The notes under the pieces were generated by a model, which did not search any database, was not told the origin of the DNA, and was given only the letters and a program-made list of their open reading frames with translations. Of a stretch of DNA of 5,493 bases, positions 1 to 5,354 are shown piece by piece (the first letter of the stretch is position 1; each line of letters opens with the position of its first letter). Position numbers and translations under genes: made by a program. Source of the stretch: Crenothrix polyspora (lineage in GTDB: Bacteria > Pseudomonadota > Gammaproteobacteria > Methylococcales > Methylomonadaceae); the NCBI GenBank assembly GCA_945903675.1, contig CAMDOP010000225.1, positions 1 to 5,493 of the forward strand. The letters are read 5' to 3'.

Positions 1-441
1 AAACAAAACTTGCCTGTTTATCATGAAAAGCTCCTAGACTTATGGCAAGCTATCGTAGCTTATTGCCATCAATACACTGGCTTTAAAACTAGATTAGTCG
101 AAGATTTTAATATCACTTGGTACGGTGTCATCAAGAATATCGCCGCTACGGAAATTGCTCTTACACCGTTATTAAACGATATTATTAAAATGCATCCGCA
201 TATACAAGATGGCAGCTTATATTGGCATTTAAATGGCAATAATCTTGCGGTATTGCCGAAAATCATTAACAAAGAAAGCGCCGTTAGCTATTTAATGACC
301 GAATACAAAAAGCAACATCCTGACTTATTAACTTTTGGTGCCGGCGATAGTCATACCGATGCCGCCTTTATGGGTTTATGTGATTACGCATTAATCCCCA
401 AAAACACCCAATTATTTAACTCCATGGCTTTTACAAAATGA
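1..441 (+). CDS. HAD-superfamily hydrolase of Ter biosynthetic operon, 3' part (5'-truncated by window)
   Basis: The frame is open from the first base (it reads K-Q-N-L before the TTG at 10-12), so the gene begins upstream and the TTG is probably an internal leucine codon. About 146 C-terminal residues are visible. HAD motif IV is clear as G-A-G-D-S-H-T-D-A-A-F-M, with its GDSHTD codons at 343-360; these acidic residues bind the catalytic Mg2+. Upstream of it, N-K-E-S-A-V-S-Y-L carries the motif III lysine. The nucleophile DxD motif must lie off-window. HAD enzymes of this type are phosphatases; within Ter operons one is predicted to dephosphorylate the nucleoside-like product or an intermediate. 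The stop TGA (439-441) overlaps the ATG of the next gene (438-440), which implies translational coupling to the phosphoribosyltransferase. The HAD assignment is firm; the substrate is unknown. Confidence 0.87.
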   Translation, partial: KQNLPVYHEKLLDLWQAIVAYCHQYTGFKTRLVEDFNITWYGVIKNIAATEIALTPLLNDIIKMHPHIQDGSLYWHLNGNNLAVLPKIINKESAVSYLMTEYKKQHPDLLTFGAGDSHTDAAFMGLCDYALIPKNTQLFNSMAFTK

Positions 442-1538
442 CGGCGAGAGTCCCATTTACGGGAAGCTATACGCTAAATGATGTGCAGTTTTTGTTAAAG
501 CCTATGTCTTTACCTGATACGCCCGTTCATATAAAAGAAGCACTCATACAGTCCGGTAAAAAACATTACTCGCAAATGCTTAGTCATGAAGCATTGCCAC
601 CCGATGATTATTTACCATTGTTTTATAGAGCAATGGACTTAAATCAAGCCACTATGGCAGAACATCTGCTGTTACTAGCGCAAAGTATTATAACAACTCG
701 CCCTCAAGGCATTACTCTCGTATCGTTAGCGCGGGCAGGAACACCGGTAGGTGTATTGCTTAAACATATACTAAAGCGTCATTTCAATATACAGGTTGAA
801 CATTACTCTATCTCCATCTTACGAGATGTTGGTATCGATGCTAATGCGCTACGTTATATTTTACAAAAACACACACCAGAAACTTTAGTCTTTGTGGATG
901 GCTGGACTGGTAAAGGCGTCATTTCAAGACAATTAAAAGCTAGCTTAGAAGATTTTGCAAACAGTGACGGTATTGCAATTCCATCAGAACTCTATGTATT
1001 AACCGATTTATCAGGTTGGGCGACAGTCGCTCCTTCCTCAGAAGATTATTTAATTCCTTCTGCTATACTTAATTCAACGATTTCTGGCTTAGTGAGTCGT
1101 TCGTTTTATGATCCTGATCTAGCAAACAGCAATGAATTTCATGGCTGCCTTTATTATGATCGCTTTAGCGAACACGATTTATCGTCATACTTTATTGATA
1201 CACTGCTCACCACTGTGAATAGCCTTTGGCCAAGCTTAAAAGATAATCTGGAACCCCAAATTAACTATCGACTAGGTCTACAAAACCAATCTCAGCAATT
1301 TTTAGACTGGGTCAGTCAGCACTATACTATAAGCCGTCCTAATTACATTAAACCCGGTATAGGCGAGGCAACTCGAGCACTATTACGCCGCGAGACGCAA
1401 TTATTATTACTACAAGATTTAAATTGCGAAGCAACCTTACACTTACGTTGGTTAGCTCAGGCTAAAGCCACCCCAATCATTGTTTTAAAAGACTTACCGT
1501 ATCGTGCCGTTGCCTTAATCAAAGAACTTAACTTATGA
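438..1538 (+). CDS. Phosphoribosyltransferase-like protein with C-terminal PELOTA-like domain (Ter metabolite operon; also annotated as StiP family)
   Basis: This 366-residue protein matches the phosphoribosyltransferase family found in Ter-associated operons, which some databases label 'cysteine protease StiP'. Residues 92-105 (I-T-L-V-S-L-A-R-A-G-T-P-V-G) form the first strand and loop of a PRTase fold. Residues 150-160 (L-V-F-V-D-G-W-T-G-K-G) resemble the PRPP-binding loop: hydrophobic strand, acidic residue, then a glycine-rich turn. A distinctive block, L-S-G-W-A-T-V-A-P-S-S-E-D-Y-L-I-P-S, follows at 191-208. The last 65 residues, from I-K-P-G-I-G-E-A-T-R (304-313) to the end, look like the PELOTA-type RNA-binding domain seen in these proteins. 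The likely role is ribosyl transfer from PRPP in synthesis of a nucleoside-like compound; this rests on genomic context in the literature, not on biochemistry. It overlaps both neighbours by ATGA. A proteolytic role, as the alternative label suggests, cannot be confirmed from this sequence. Confidence 0.85.
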   Translation: MTARVPFTGSYTLNDVQFLLKPMSLPDTPVHIKEALIQSGKKHYSQMLSHEALPPDDYLPLFYRAMDLNQATMAEHLLLLAQSIITTRPQGITLVSLARAGTPVGVLLKHILKRHFNIQVEHYSISILRDVGIDANALRYILQKHTPETLVFVDGWTGKGVISRQLKASLEDFANSDGIAIPSELYVLTDLSGWATVAPSSEDYLIPSAILNSTISGLVSRSFYDPDLANSNEFHGCLYYDRFSEHDLSSYFIDTLLTTVNSLWPSLKDNLEPQINYRLGLQNQSQQFLDWVSQHYTISRPNYIKPGIGEATRALLRRETQLLLLQDLNCEATLHLRWLAQAKATPIIVLKDLPYRAVALIKELNL

Positions 1539-2464
1539 ATACAATCTTAAAATCATTTTCACCTTGGCGACTCGGCGCTCCACTTTATATGCCTGGAAAT
1601 AGACGTGATATTATAGAAATAGCAAATGGCGACAAATACCCCATGCTGCGCTCTATGATATTTTGCACTGAAGATGCGGTCTCGACGATTGATGTCGATA
1701 GCTGTCTACGTCATCTGGGCTTATGTTTACAGGGCTTTAAAGAGTCATCCCATCGTTATCGTTTTATTCGTGCCAGAAATCCTGAGATTTTAGCCCGTTT
1801 ACTTGCATTGCCTCATATCGAGAAAATTGATGGCTTTGTACTGCCTAAATTTACCGAAAGCGTATTCCATGCTTATTTTGATCAATTAAAAGATACGCCG
1901 TTTAAAGTAATGCCTACATTAGAAACTCAAGATGTTTTTGACACGAGTGCCATGACAGAATTACGACAAGCCTTATTACAAGATGATATTACCAAACGTA
2001 TTATTACTCTTAGAATTGGCGGCAATGATTTAATGAATCTTTTAGGTCTACGTAGAACAAAATCTTGTACACTTTATGATACACCAATAGGTAATGTCAT
2101 TTCACAACTGGTCACTACTTTCAAACCTTACGGCTTTTCATTATCAGCGCCAGTCTTTGAGTACTTAAATGATGCTGTCACCTTACAAAAAGAAATATCG
2201 TTAGACTTAGCTCATGGTTTAATAGGCAAAACGGCCATACACCCTACACAAGTGCCTTTAATAGAATCAGCTTATGCTGTTGATAACGAAGACTATGAAA
2301 TGGCTCATGCCTTATGTGAGAAAGCGGCACCCGCAGTTTTTAGAATGCATGATGCTATGTGTGAAGTAGCGACCCATCAACAATGGGCGGAAAATATTTT
2401 AAATCGACAACACTGTTATGGTCTAAACAACAACTTACCGCTAAAAGAATGTATAGAATTTTAA
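1535..2464 (+). CDS. HpcH/HpaI aldolase / citrate lyase (CitE-like) family C-C bond lyase of Ter operon
   Basis: This 309-residue TIM-barrel enzyme shows the CitE/HpcH signature in order. L-Y-M-P-G-N-R at 17-23 corresponds to the VPG start of the family. F-C-T-E-D-A-V at 43-49 replaces the usual L-D-L-E-D-A-V acidic pair region. F-I-R-A-R-N-P at 77-83 holds the substrate-binding arginine strand, G-F-V-L-P-K-F at 100-106 the lysine strand, and P-T-L-E at 127-130 the metal-ligand glutamate. R-I-G-G-N-D-L-M-N-L-L-G-L-R-R at 160-174 and G-L-I-G-K-T-A-I-H-P-T-Q-V at 228-240 follow. Such enzymes cleave or form C-C bonds using Mg2+ and CoA or keto-acid substrates; the real substrate in Ter operons is not established. 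The start ATG lies inside the stop of the preceding gene (ATGA at 1535-1538), so it is probably co-translated. There is no apparent truncation. Confidence 0.88.
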   Translation: MNTILKSFSPWRLGAPLYMPGNRRDIIEIANGDKYPMLRSMIFCTEDAVSTIDVDSCLRHLGLCLQGFKESSHRYRFIRARNPEILARLLALPHIEKIDGFVLPKFTESVFHAYFDQLKDTPFKVMPTLETQDVFDTSAMTELRQALLQDDITKRIITLRIGGNDLMNLLGLRRTKSCTLYDTPIGNVISQLVTTFKPYGFSLSAPVFEYLNDAVTLQKEISLDLAHGLIGKTAIHPTQVPLIESAYAVDNEDYEMAHALCEKAAPAVFRMHDAMCEVATHQQWAENILNRQHCYGLNNNLPLKECIEF

Positions 2465-2521
2465 CTTTAATGTTTTAATACCCTCACTATAACCGTTACC
2501 AACTATTACTAGGAGTCCAAT

Positions 2522-2974
2522 ATGAGTTTTGATAACTTTTTAAGCCAACTTAAAACCAAAGCCAATGAATTAAAAACAGAAGCTTTAAAATTTAAAAATA
2601 AAGATTTTCTTAATGCTGCTATGGCCGGCTCTGCCCTGATTGCTATGGCTGACGGCAGCATTAGTTCAGAAGAAAAACAAAAAATGATTAAATTCATTGA
2701 AAACAACGATGCACTATCTATATTTACCATTAGCGATGTCATTAAAGCGTTTCAGGAATTTGTAGGTCAATTAGAATTTGATAAAGACATAGGCGAAGCT
2801 AAAGCTTATCAAGCTATAGGTAAAATGAAGTCTAATACCGAAGCTTCACGTCTATTAGTTAGAATGATTATTGCTATCGCCGCATCTGATGGAAACTTTG
2901 ATTCTCAAGAAAGAAACATAGCCGGTAAAATCGCTAAAGAACTTGGGCTTCAGCCTTCCGAGTTTGAATTATAA
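2522..2974 (+). CDS. terB: Tellurite-resistance/stress protein TerB
   Basis: The protein is 150 residues, essentially the canonical TerB length, and is an all-helical cytoplasmic protein. The internal two-fold repeat is visible: A-D-G-S-I-S-S-E-E (43-51) and A-S-D-G-N-F-D-S-Q-E (121-130) are the paired acidic loops thought to bind metal. They are flanked by hydrophobic helices such as A-M-A-G-S-A-L-I-A-M (33-42) and L-L-V-R-M-I-I-A-I-A (111-120). TerB is the linker protein of Ter complexes, known to associate with the membrane protein TerC and with TerD-type proteins in tellurite and phage stress responses. AGGAG at 2511-2515, six bases before the ATG, fixes the start. The 57-bp gap after the lyase gene contains a weak -10-like TATAAC (2488-2493), so some independent transcription is possible. 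No other ter gene follows it here, which makes it the last member of this operon. Confidence 0.93.
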   Translation: MSFDNFLSQLKTKANELKTEALKFKNKDFLNAAMAGSALIAMADGSISSEEKQKMIKFIENNDALSIFTISDVIKAFQEFVGQLEFDKDIGEAKAYQAIGKMKSNTEASRLLVRMIIAIAASDGNFDSQERNIAGKIAKELGLQPSEFEL

Positions 2975-3040
2975 GCCTCATTGTTTGGCAGGATAAGCGG
3001 CTACTCACTTAACACAGGACAAAGCGCTTGCGAAGTTATA

Positions 3041-3124
3041 GTAGGTTGGGATAACGGCTCTATCGTTAACCCAACATTGATGCCGAGAATAAGTTGGGTT
3101 GCGAAAAGCATGCAGCCCAACCTA
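3041..3124. repeat. Palindromic intergenic repeat (GTAGGTTGGG ... CCCAACCTA) between convergent genes
   Basis: TAGGTTGGG at 3042-3050 and CCCAACCTA at 3116-3124 form perfect 9-bp terminal inverted repeats. Inside are two hairpins. In the first, 3045-3056 pairs with 3064-3075 (12 positions, one A/A mismatch, loop GCTCTAT). In the second, 3093-3102 pairs with 3112-3121 (10 positions, one G-U). AACCCAAC (3068-3075) is also complementary to GTTGGGTT (3093-3100), so alternative foldings exist. Repeats with this GTTGGG/CCCAAC core are, as I recall, common between genes in some environmental gammaproteobacteria. It sits between the stops of terB and the minus-strand PPOX gene and could block read-through from either side, although neither strand shows a U-tract. 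Confidence 0.72.
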
Positions 3125-3129
3125 ACCGC

Positions 3130-3786
3130 TTAGCCCTTACCATCAATTACCATAGCTCCATATTCTTCTGGCGTTATAACACCACCTAAAGACGCAGCAA
3201 TGTGCAGGTCACAGGCTGGCAGTACATCTTGCACTGCGTCAATCCGTTTCCATTGTGCTGCTGGTGTTTCTATGCCTTCTTGTGGCACATATATAGAGGT
3301 CTTCAACTTATTCATGGGATGAATATAGCGAGGACAATTTATAAACACTTCGCTGACTTTTACCCGAACGATCATTTCCGCACCAGGATAGTCACTTAAT
3401 AATTCATCATCAATTTCGATACTAGCATCACCATGTACACGCACACGATGTGGATTTTCAAAATCAATAAACAACATCCCTATTTTGGCATTACCTTGAA
3501 TATTCCCCAGAGAGAGAAACATGCCATTACCATCATAACTAGGGAAAGCTAATGTTTGTGTGTCAATGACTTTAACTAAACCAGGATTACCACCTTTATA
3601 AGAACAGGTAGGATAACCGCGATGATCGATAGTGGTTAAAAAAAAGAAGTCTCGGCTTTCTATAAATGGCTGATGCTGTTCGCTAATTTTATTTTCAACA
3701 ATTATTTGTTGTAAGCGTTCAGCAAGCTTACGAGTATCATGCAGATCTTGCAACTGTTGTTGCTCCAAGCTGTAAAAAGCATTCAT
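3130..3786 (-). CDS. Pyridoxamine 5'-phosphate oxidase (PPOX) family FMN-binding protein
   Basis: This 218-residue minus-strand gene starts with ATG (complement of 3784-3786), preceded six bases away by AGGAG (complement of 3793-3797). The split beta-barrel flavin-binding core is recognisable. F-F-F-L-T-T-I-D-H-R-G-Y-P-T (47-60) leads into Y-K-G-G-N-P-G-L-V-K-V-I-D (63-75). L-S-L-G-N-I-Q-G-N-A-K-I-G-M-L-F-I-D (91-108) is the typical barrel strand pair, followed by R-V-R-V-H-G-D-A-S-I (114-123). V-F-I-N-C-P-R-Y-I-H (147-156) is a conserved C-terminal feature of this subfamily. It resembles predicted flavin-nucleotide-binding proteins of the COG3576 type rather than true PdxH, so a role in pyridoxal synthesis is unlikely. 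The substrate is unknown; it is probably a soluble cytoplasmic oxidoreductase. It is transcribed toward terB and is not part of that operon. Confidence 0.88.
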   Translation of the reverse strand: MNAFYSLEQQQLQDLHDTRKLAERLQQIIVENKISEQHQPFIESRDFFFLTTIDHRGYPTCSYKGGNPGLVKVIDTQTLAFPSYDGNGMFLSLGNIQGNAKIGMLFIDFENPHRVRVHGDASIEIDDELLSDYPGAEMIVRVKVSEVFINCPRYIHPMNKLKTSIYVPQEGIETPAAQWKRIDAVQDVLPACDLHIAASLGGVITPEEYGAMVIDGKG

Positions 3787-3873
3787 TGGCGACTCCTAAA
3801 TAATTGAGCAGCTATTGTCCCAGAATGTAATAACTGAAGATAGCTTGCTGTTTTGATAATTCATTCAACTTCA

Positions 3874-3889
3874 ATAATGATTACATTAT
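3874..3889. promoter_or_regulatory. Inverted repeat ATAATG-ATTA-CATTAT upstream of PPOX gene
   Basis: A perfect 6-bp inverted repeat with a 4-bp spacer lies about 90 bp upstream of the PPOX start codon. A related half, AATGTAAT at 3824-3831, is the complement of ATTACATT at 3880-3887. The pair could be an operator for the minus-strand gene, but AT-rich dyads also arise by chance and no convincing -35/-10 pair was identified next to it. Confidence 0.3.
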
Positions 3890-3935
3890 CTTTTTTACTA
3901 CAGTAAGACTTAAATAAATAACCTCACAACCCAGG

Positions 3936-3952
3936 TGCGACAAAATGTCGCA
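3936..3952. promoter_or_regulatory. Perfect 17-bp dyad TGCGACA-AAA-TGTCGCA (candidate activator/enhancer site)
   Basis: Seven perfectly complementary bases on each side of AAA form the most GC-rich and most exact dyad in this AT-rich gap. No U-tract follows, so a terminator is unlikely. It lies about 69 bp upstream of an isolated TGGCAC (4005-4010), the hallmark of the -24 element of sigma-54 promoters. It therefore sits at the distance where bacterial enhancer-binding proteins usually bind. The candidate -12 element is poor, so the promoter reading is tentative; the dyad itself is certain. Confidence 0.5.
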
Positions 3953-4004
3953 ATTAATGTAGACATTCTAGCTTTAATAACATATCATTAGCCCTACTCA
4001 AGTG

Positions 4005-4020
4005 TGGCACTATTGTTTTG
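4005..4020 (+). promoter_or_regulatory. Possible degenerate sigma-54 promoter (-24 TGGCAC)
   Basis: TGGCAC at 4005-4010 matches the sigma-54 -24 consensus. At the correct five-base spacing the -12 region reads TTTT (4016-4019) instead of TTGC; a TTGG is present two bases too far (4018-4021). This is either a decayed promoter or a chance match. The upstream dyad at 3936-3952 and the downstream structured, terminated segment argue mildly for the former. Confidence 0.25.
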
Positions 4021-4023
4021 GGG

Positions 4024-4191
4024 AAAACGTAGCAGCTTACAGTTGAGTAATGAATGAGGAGTAAGTGACCAGTTTGTACTGGTAAAAAAAATAACAATAA
4101 TCACTATATCATTAAAACTGCGCTTAAGTTAGGCAGCCGTCTTTATGTAATAACACTTGCAAGATGGAGCCCATGTAATGTGGGCTTTTTT
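4024..4191 (+). ncRNA. Candidate structured small RNA ending in an intrinsic terminator
   Basis: No ORF of credible length lies between the TGGCAC element and the terminator, yet the segment is rich in hairpins. CTTAC (4036-4040) can pair with GTAAG (4061-4065). ACCAGT (4068-4073) pairs perfectly with ACTGGT (4078-4083) around TTGT. CTGC (4118-4121) pairs with GCAG (4133-4136). CCGTCTT (4137-4143) pairs with AAGATGG (4161-4167) with one G-U. The terminator stem begins at 4168. The last three helices abut with no unpaired bases between them, which is typical of stable RNA 3' ends. The 5' end is not defined; 4024 is only the base after the promoter-like region. No known riboswitch or sRNA family was recognised. 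An untranslated remnant of a lost gene is the main alternative. Confidence 0.42.
4168..4191 (+). terminator. Rho-independent terminator
   Basis: AGCCCA (4168-4173) pairs with TGGGCT (4181-4186), extendable by two G-U pairs, and the stem runs directly into six T residues (4186-4191). This is the clearest intrinsic terminator in the window. It reads on the + strand, but the nearest upstream protein gene on that strand, terB, ends about 1.2 kb away with a repeat and an opposing gene in between. It therefore implies a local transcript starting in 3950-4100. Confidence 0.78.
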
Positions 4192-4506
4192 ATGCCTGCT
4201 CGAAAAGTAAAACACCCCATTATCAAAAGATATTTTCTATACAAGAACTATCACCTTTTTCTCCAAACACATCAATCAAGTGTTGTCCCATTTAAACTAT
4301 ATATCTTGAGTTGACAATACGGCTTATAAAGCAGTTTGTAACCATACTATAAATATGATAGTTTAAGGTCTCATATGACATACCAACATAAGTTTATTGA
4401 TGGCTAACGCTTTTTTCAAACACGATAAAGCATCGCTTAATTTGCACAATTCTTTACTTTTATACATACATCTTTTCTTACATTCGAAAATAACCATAGA
4501 GTGATT
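4192..4506. other. AT-rich intergenic stretch without recognised gene
   Basis: No protein ORF, tRNA or terminator was recognised in this stretch. It contains a TTGACA (4311-4316) without a correctly spaced -10. A 9-bp inverted repeat, TTAAACTAT (4292-4300) and ATAGTTTAA (4358-4366), is separated by 57 bp. Inside it is a smaller ACTAT/ATAGT dyad (4346-4350, 4358-4362). The stretch may hold control elements for the short ORF at 4507, but nothing decisive is visible. Confidence 0.4.
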
Positions 4507-4602
4507 ATGATGAGTGTTGCCGATACTATTTTTCCTTGGCTAGTGTTGATCTTATTTATAGTTACGACCTTCTTGGGTTACCTCTTTGGAAGAAAAATTT
4601 AA
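4507..4602 (+). CDS. Candidate small single-span membrane protein (31 aa)
   Basis: ATG-ATG at 4507-4512 opens a 31-codon frame ending in TAA at 4600-4602. The peptide has a short polar N-terminus (M-M-S-V-A-D-T). A continuous hydrophobic stretch of about 20 residues follows (I-F-P-W-L-V-L-I-L-F, then I-V-T-T-F-L-G-Y-L-F), then a basic G-R-K-I tail. The basic tail suggests an outside-N, inside-C topology, typical of bacterial small membrane proteins. A weak purine patch (GAG at 4499-4501) precedes the start at usable spacing. I do not recognise a family. Chance ORFs of this length are common in AT-rich DNA, but a centred membrane span with a basic end is less expected by chance. The downstream gap to 4780 holds the AT palindromes and the lipoprotein leader. 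Confidence 0.42.
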   Translation: MMSVADTIFPWLVLILFIVTTFLGYLFGRKI

Positions 4603-4670
4603 TCTAGCTTACAGCGACTACAATACAAGAAACTCTCCAAACAAATGAATCTACTAGTAATGATTTTTGC

Positions 4671-4713
4671 ATTTAATATTAAATAAAAGTAAGACTTTAA
4701 TTTAATATTAAAT
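4671..4713. promoter_or_regulatory. Two exact copies of palindrome ATTTAATATTAAAT upstream of lipoprotein gene
   Basis: The same perfect 14-bp palindrome occurs at 4671-4684 and 4700-4713. The second copy extends to 18 bp as TAATTTAATATTAAATTA (4698-4715). The copies start 29 bp apart, close to three helical turns, and end about 67 bp before the lipoprotein ATG. A paired operator for a dimeric regulator, read cooperatively, is a reasonable inference. The low sequence complexity lowers confidence, but two identical 14-mers are unlikely by chance even in AT-rich DNA. Confidence 0.5.
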
Positions 4714-4780
4714 TACGCATTAGTATTACTTAATACCTAATAAAATATAAGATAATTTCTAATTATAAAAAGGGCTTCAC

Positions 4781-5233
4781 ATGAAAAAACTATTATTAAT
4801 AATGGCTGCTGCTACTTTACTATTACATGGTTGCTCCACTACGCATCTTCAGCAGCCGAGCACTTCTTTTATACCACCACGAGCTGTTGAATCGCCAAAT
4901 CTTAAAGCTGACATTACGGTTGGCCAAAAAATATCCGGCACAGCTTCATCAACTCAAGTTCTTTGGTTTTTTAAGTTCGGACCGAATAAATTTGCTGATG
5001 GCGTTAATTTTTCTGCTGCAGAAAATCGTAGCTTATCTAGCTTTTTTGGCTTTAGTGCAGTTGATCCTTTTGCATCAATTAAAGCAGCCGCTGCTTATCA
5101 AGCAACATCCGCATCAAAATCGGATATTATTGTTGCTCCACGTTATATGCTAGAGATAAAAAACTACTTTATCTTCAATAAAACAACTGCAACTGTCGTA
5201 GGATATAAAGGCACTATAAACAGCATTAAGTAA
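4781..5233 (+). CDS. Small lipoprotein of unknown function
   Basis: This 150-residue protein starts at an ATG preceded by AGGG (4771-4774) at six-base spacing. The N-terminus is a lipoprotein signal peptide: M-K-K, a hydrophobic core of about 12 residues, and L-L-H-G-C with the lipidated cysteine at 18. Histidine at -2 is unusual for a lipobox, but the rest fits. Serine at +2 favours outer-membrane sorting by the Lol rule known in enterobacteria. The mature part has a Pro/Ser/Thr-rich linker (19-40). It continues with a segment V-G-Q-K-I-S-G-T-A-S-S-T-Q-V-L-W-F-F-K-F-G (47-67), an Ala/Ser-rich middle (95-113) and a likely beta segment, I-I-V-A-P-R-Y-M-L-E-I (116-126). I do not recognise a characterised family. 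It stands alone between AT palindromes and mobile-element ends, so neighbours give no functional clue. Confidence 0.8.
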   Translation: MKKLLLIMAAATLLLHGCSTTHLQQPSTSFIPPRAVESPNLKADITVGQKISGTASSTQVLWFFKFGPNKFADGVNFSAAENRSLSSFFGFSAVDPFASIKAAAAYQATSASKSDIIVAPRYMLEIKNYFIFNKTTATVVGYKGTINSIK

Positions 5234-5269
5234 AATAATTAAAAGGTTTGTTACATTTGACTGATCAAC

Positions 5270-5295
5270 TGTAATGGTCAACTAAAACAGGACAC
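5270..5295 (+). mobile_element. Orphan IS3-type terminal inverted repeat (remnant)
   Basis: This 26-bp segment begins TGTAATGGTCAA and ends GGACAC. It matches the IS end at 5355-5380 at 18 of 26 positions in the same orientation, including the outer TGTA-TGGTCAA block and the inner GACAC. No transposase follows it: only 59 bp lie before the next IS end. It is best read as the left-behind end of an earlier, mostly deleted element, or as the opposite-type end of a related copy. Confidence 0.6.
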
Positions 5296-5354
5296 TTTAT
5301 TAAGCAGATACTTTATATATACATAAATAACAACTTATGTCATTAATACAACAT

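Noticed and set aside
10..12. TTG as the start codon of the first gene
   Set aside because: The frame is open to the window edge before it, and the protein lacks the N-terminal HAD DxD motif, so the true start must be upstream.
2509..2742. Minus-strand ORF opposite terB
   Set aside because: It is an antisense shadow of terB with no RBS or recognisable domain; terB itself is unambiguous.
3202..3399. + strand ORF opposite the PPOX gene
   Set aside because: It is an antisense shadow with Cys/Trp-rich, non-family composition inside a well-supported gene.
4068..4090. Hairpin ACCAGT-TTGT-ACTGGT as a terminator
   Set aside because: It is followed by A residues on the + strand, and on the minus strand the T-run precedes the hairpin, so it cannot act as an intrinsic terminator on either strand.
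4118..4145. c-di-GMP-I (GEMM) riboswitch, suggested by GGCAGCCG
   Set aside because: The conserved upstream GGCAAACC and GCAAAGCC-type segments are absent, so only a short chance match remains.
4311..4330. TTGACA with TATAAA as a sigma-70 promoter
   Set aside because: Only 8 bp separate the two hexamers, and no acceptable -10 occurs 16-18 bp after the TTGACA.
4827..5153. 108-codon + strand ORF overlapping the lipoprotein gene
   Set aside because: It lies wholly inside the lipoprotein gene in another frame, is Leu-rich low-complexity, has no RBS, and lacks the signal-peptide logic of the longer ORF.
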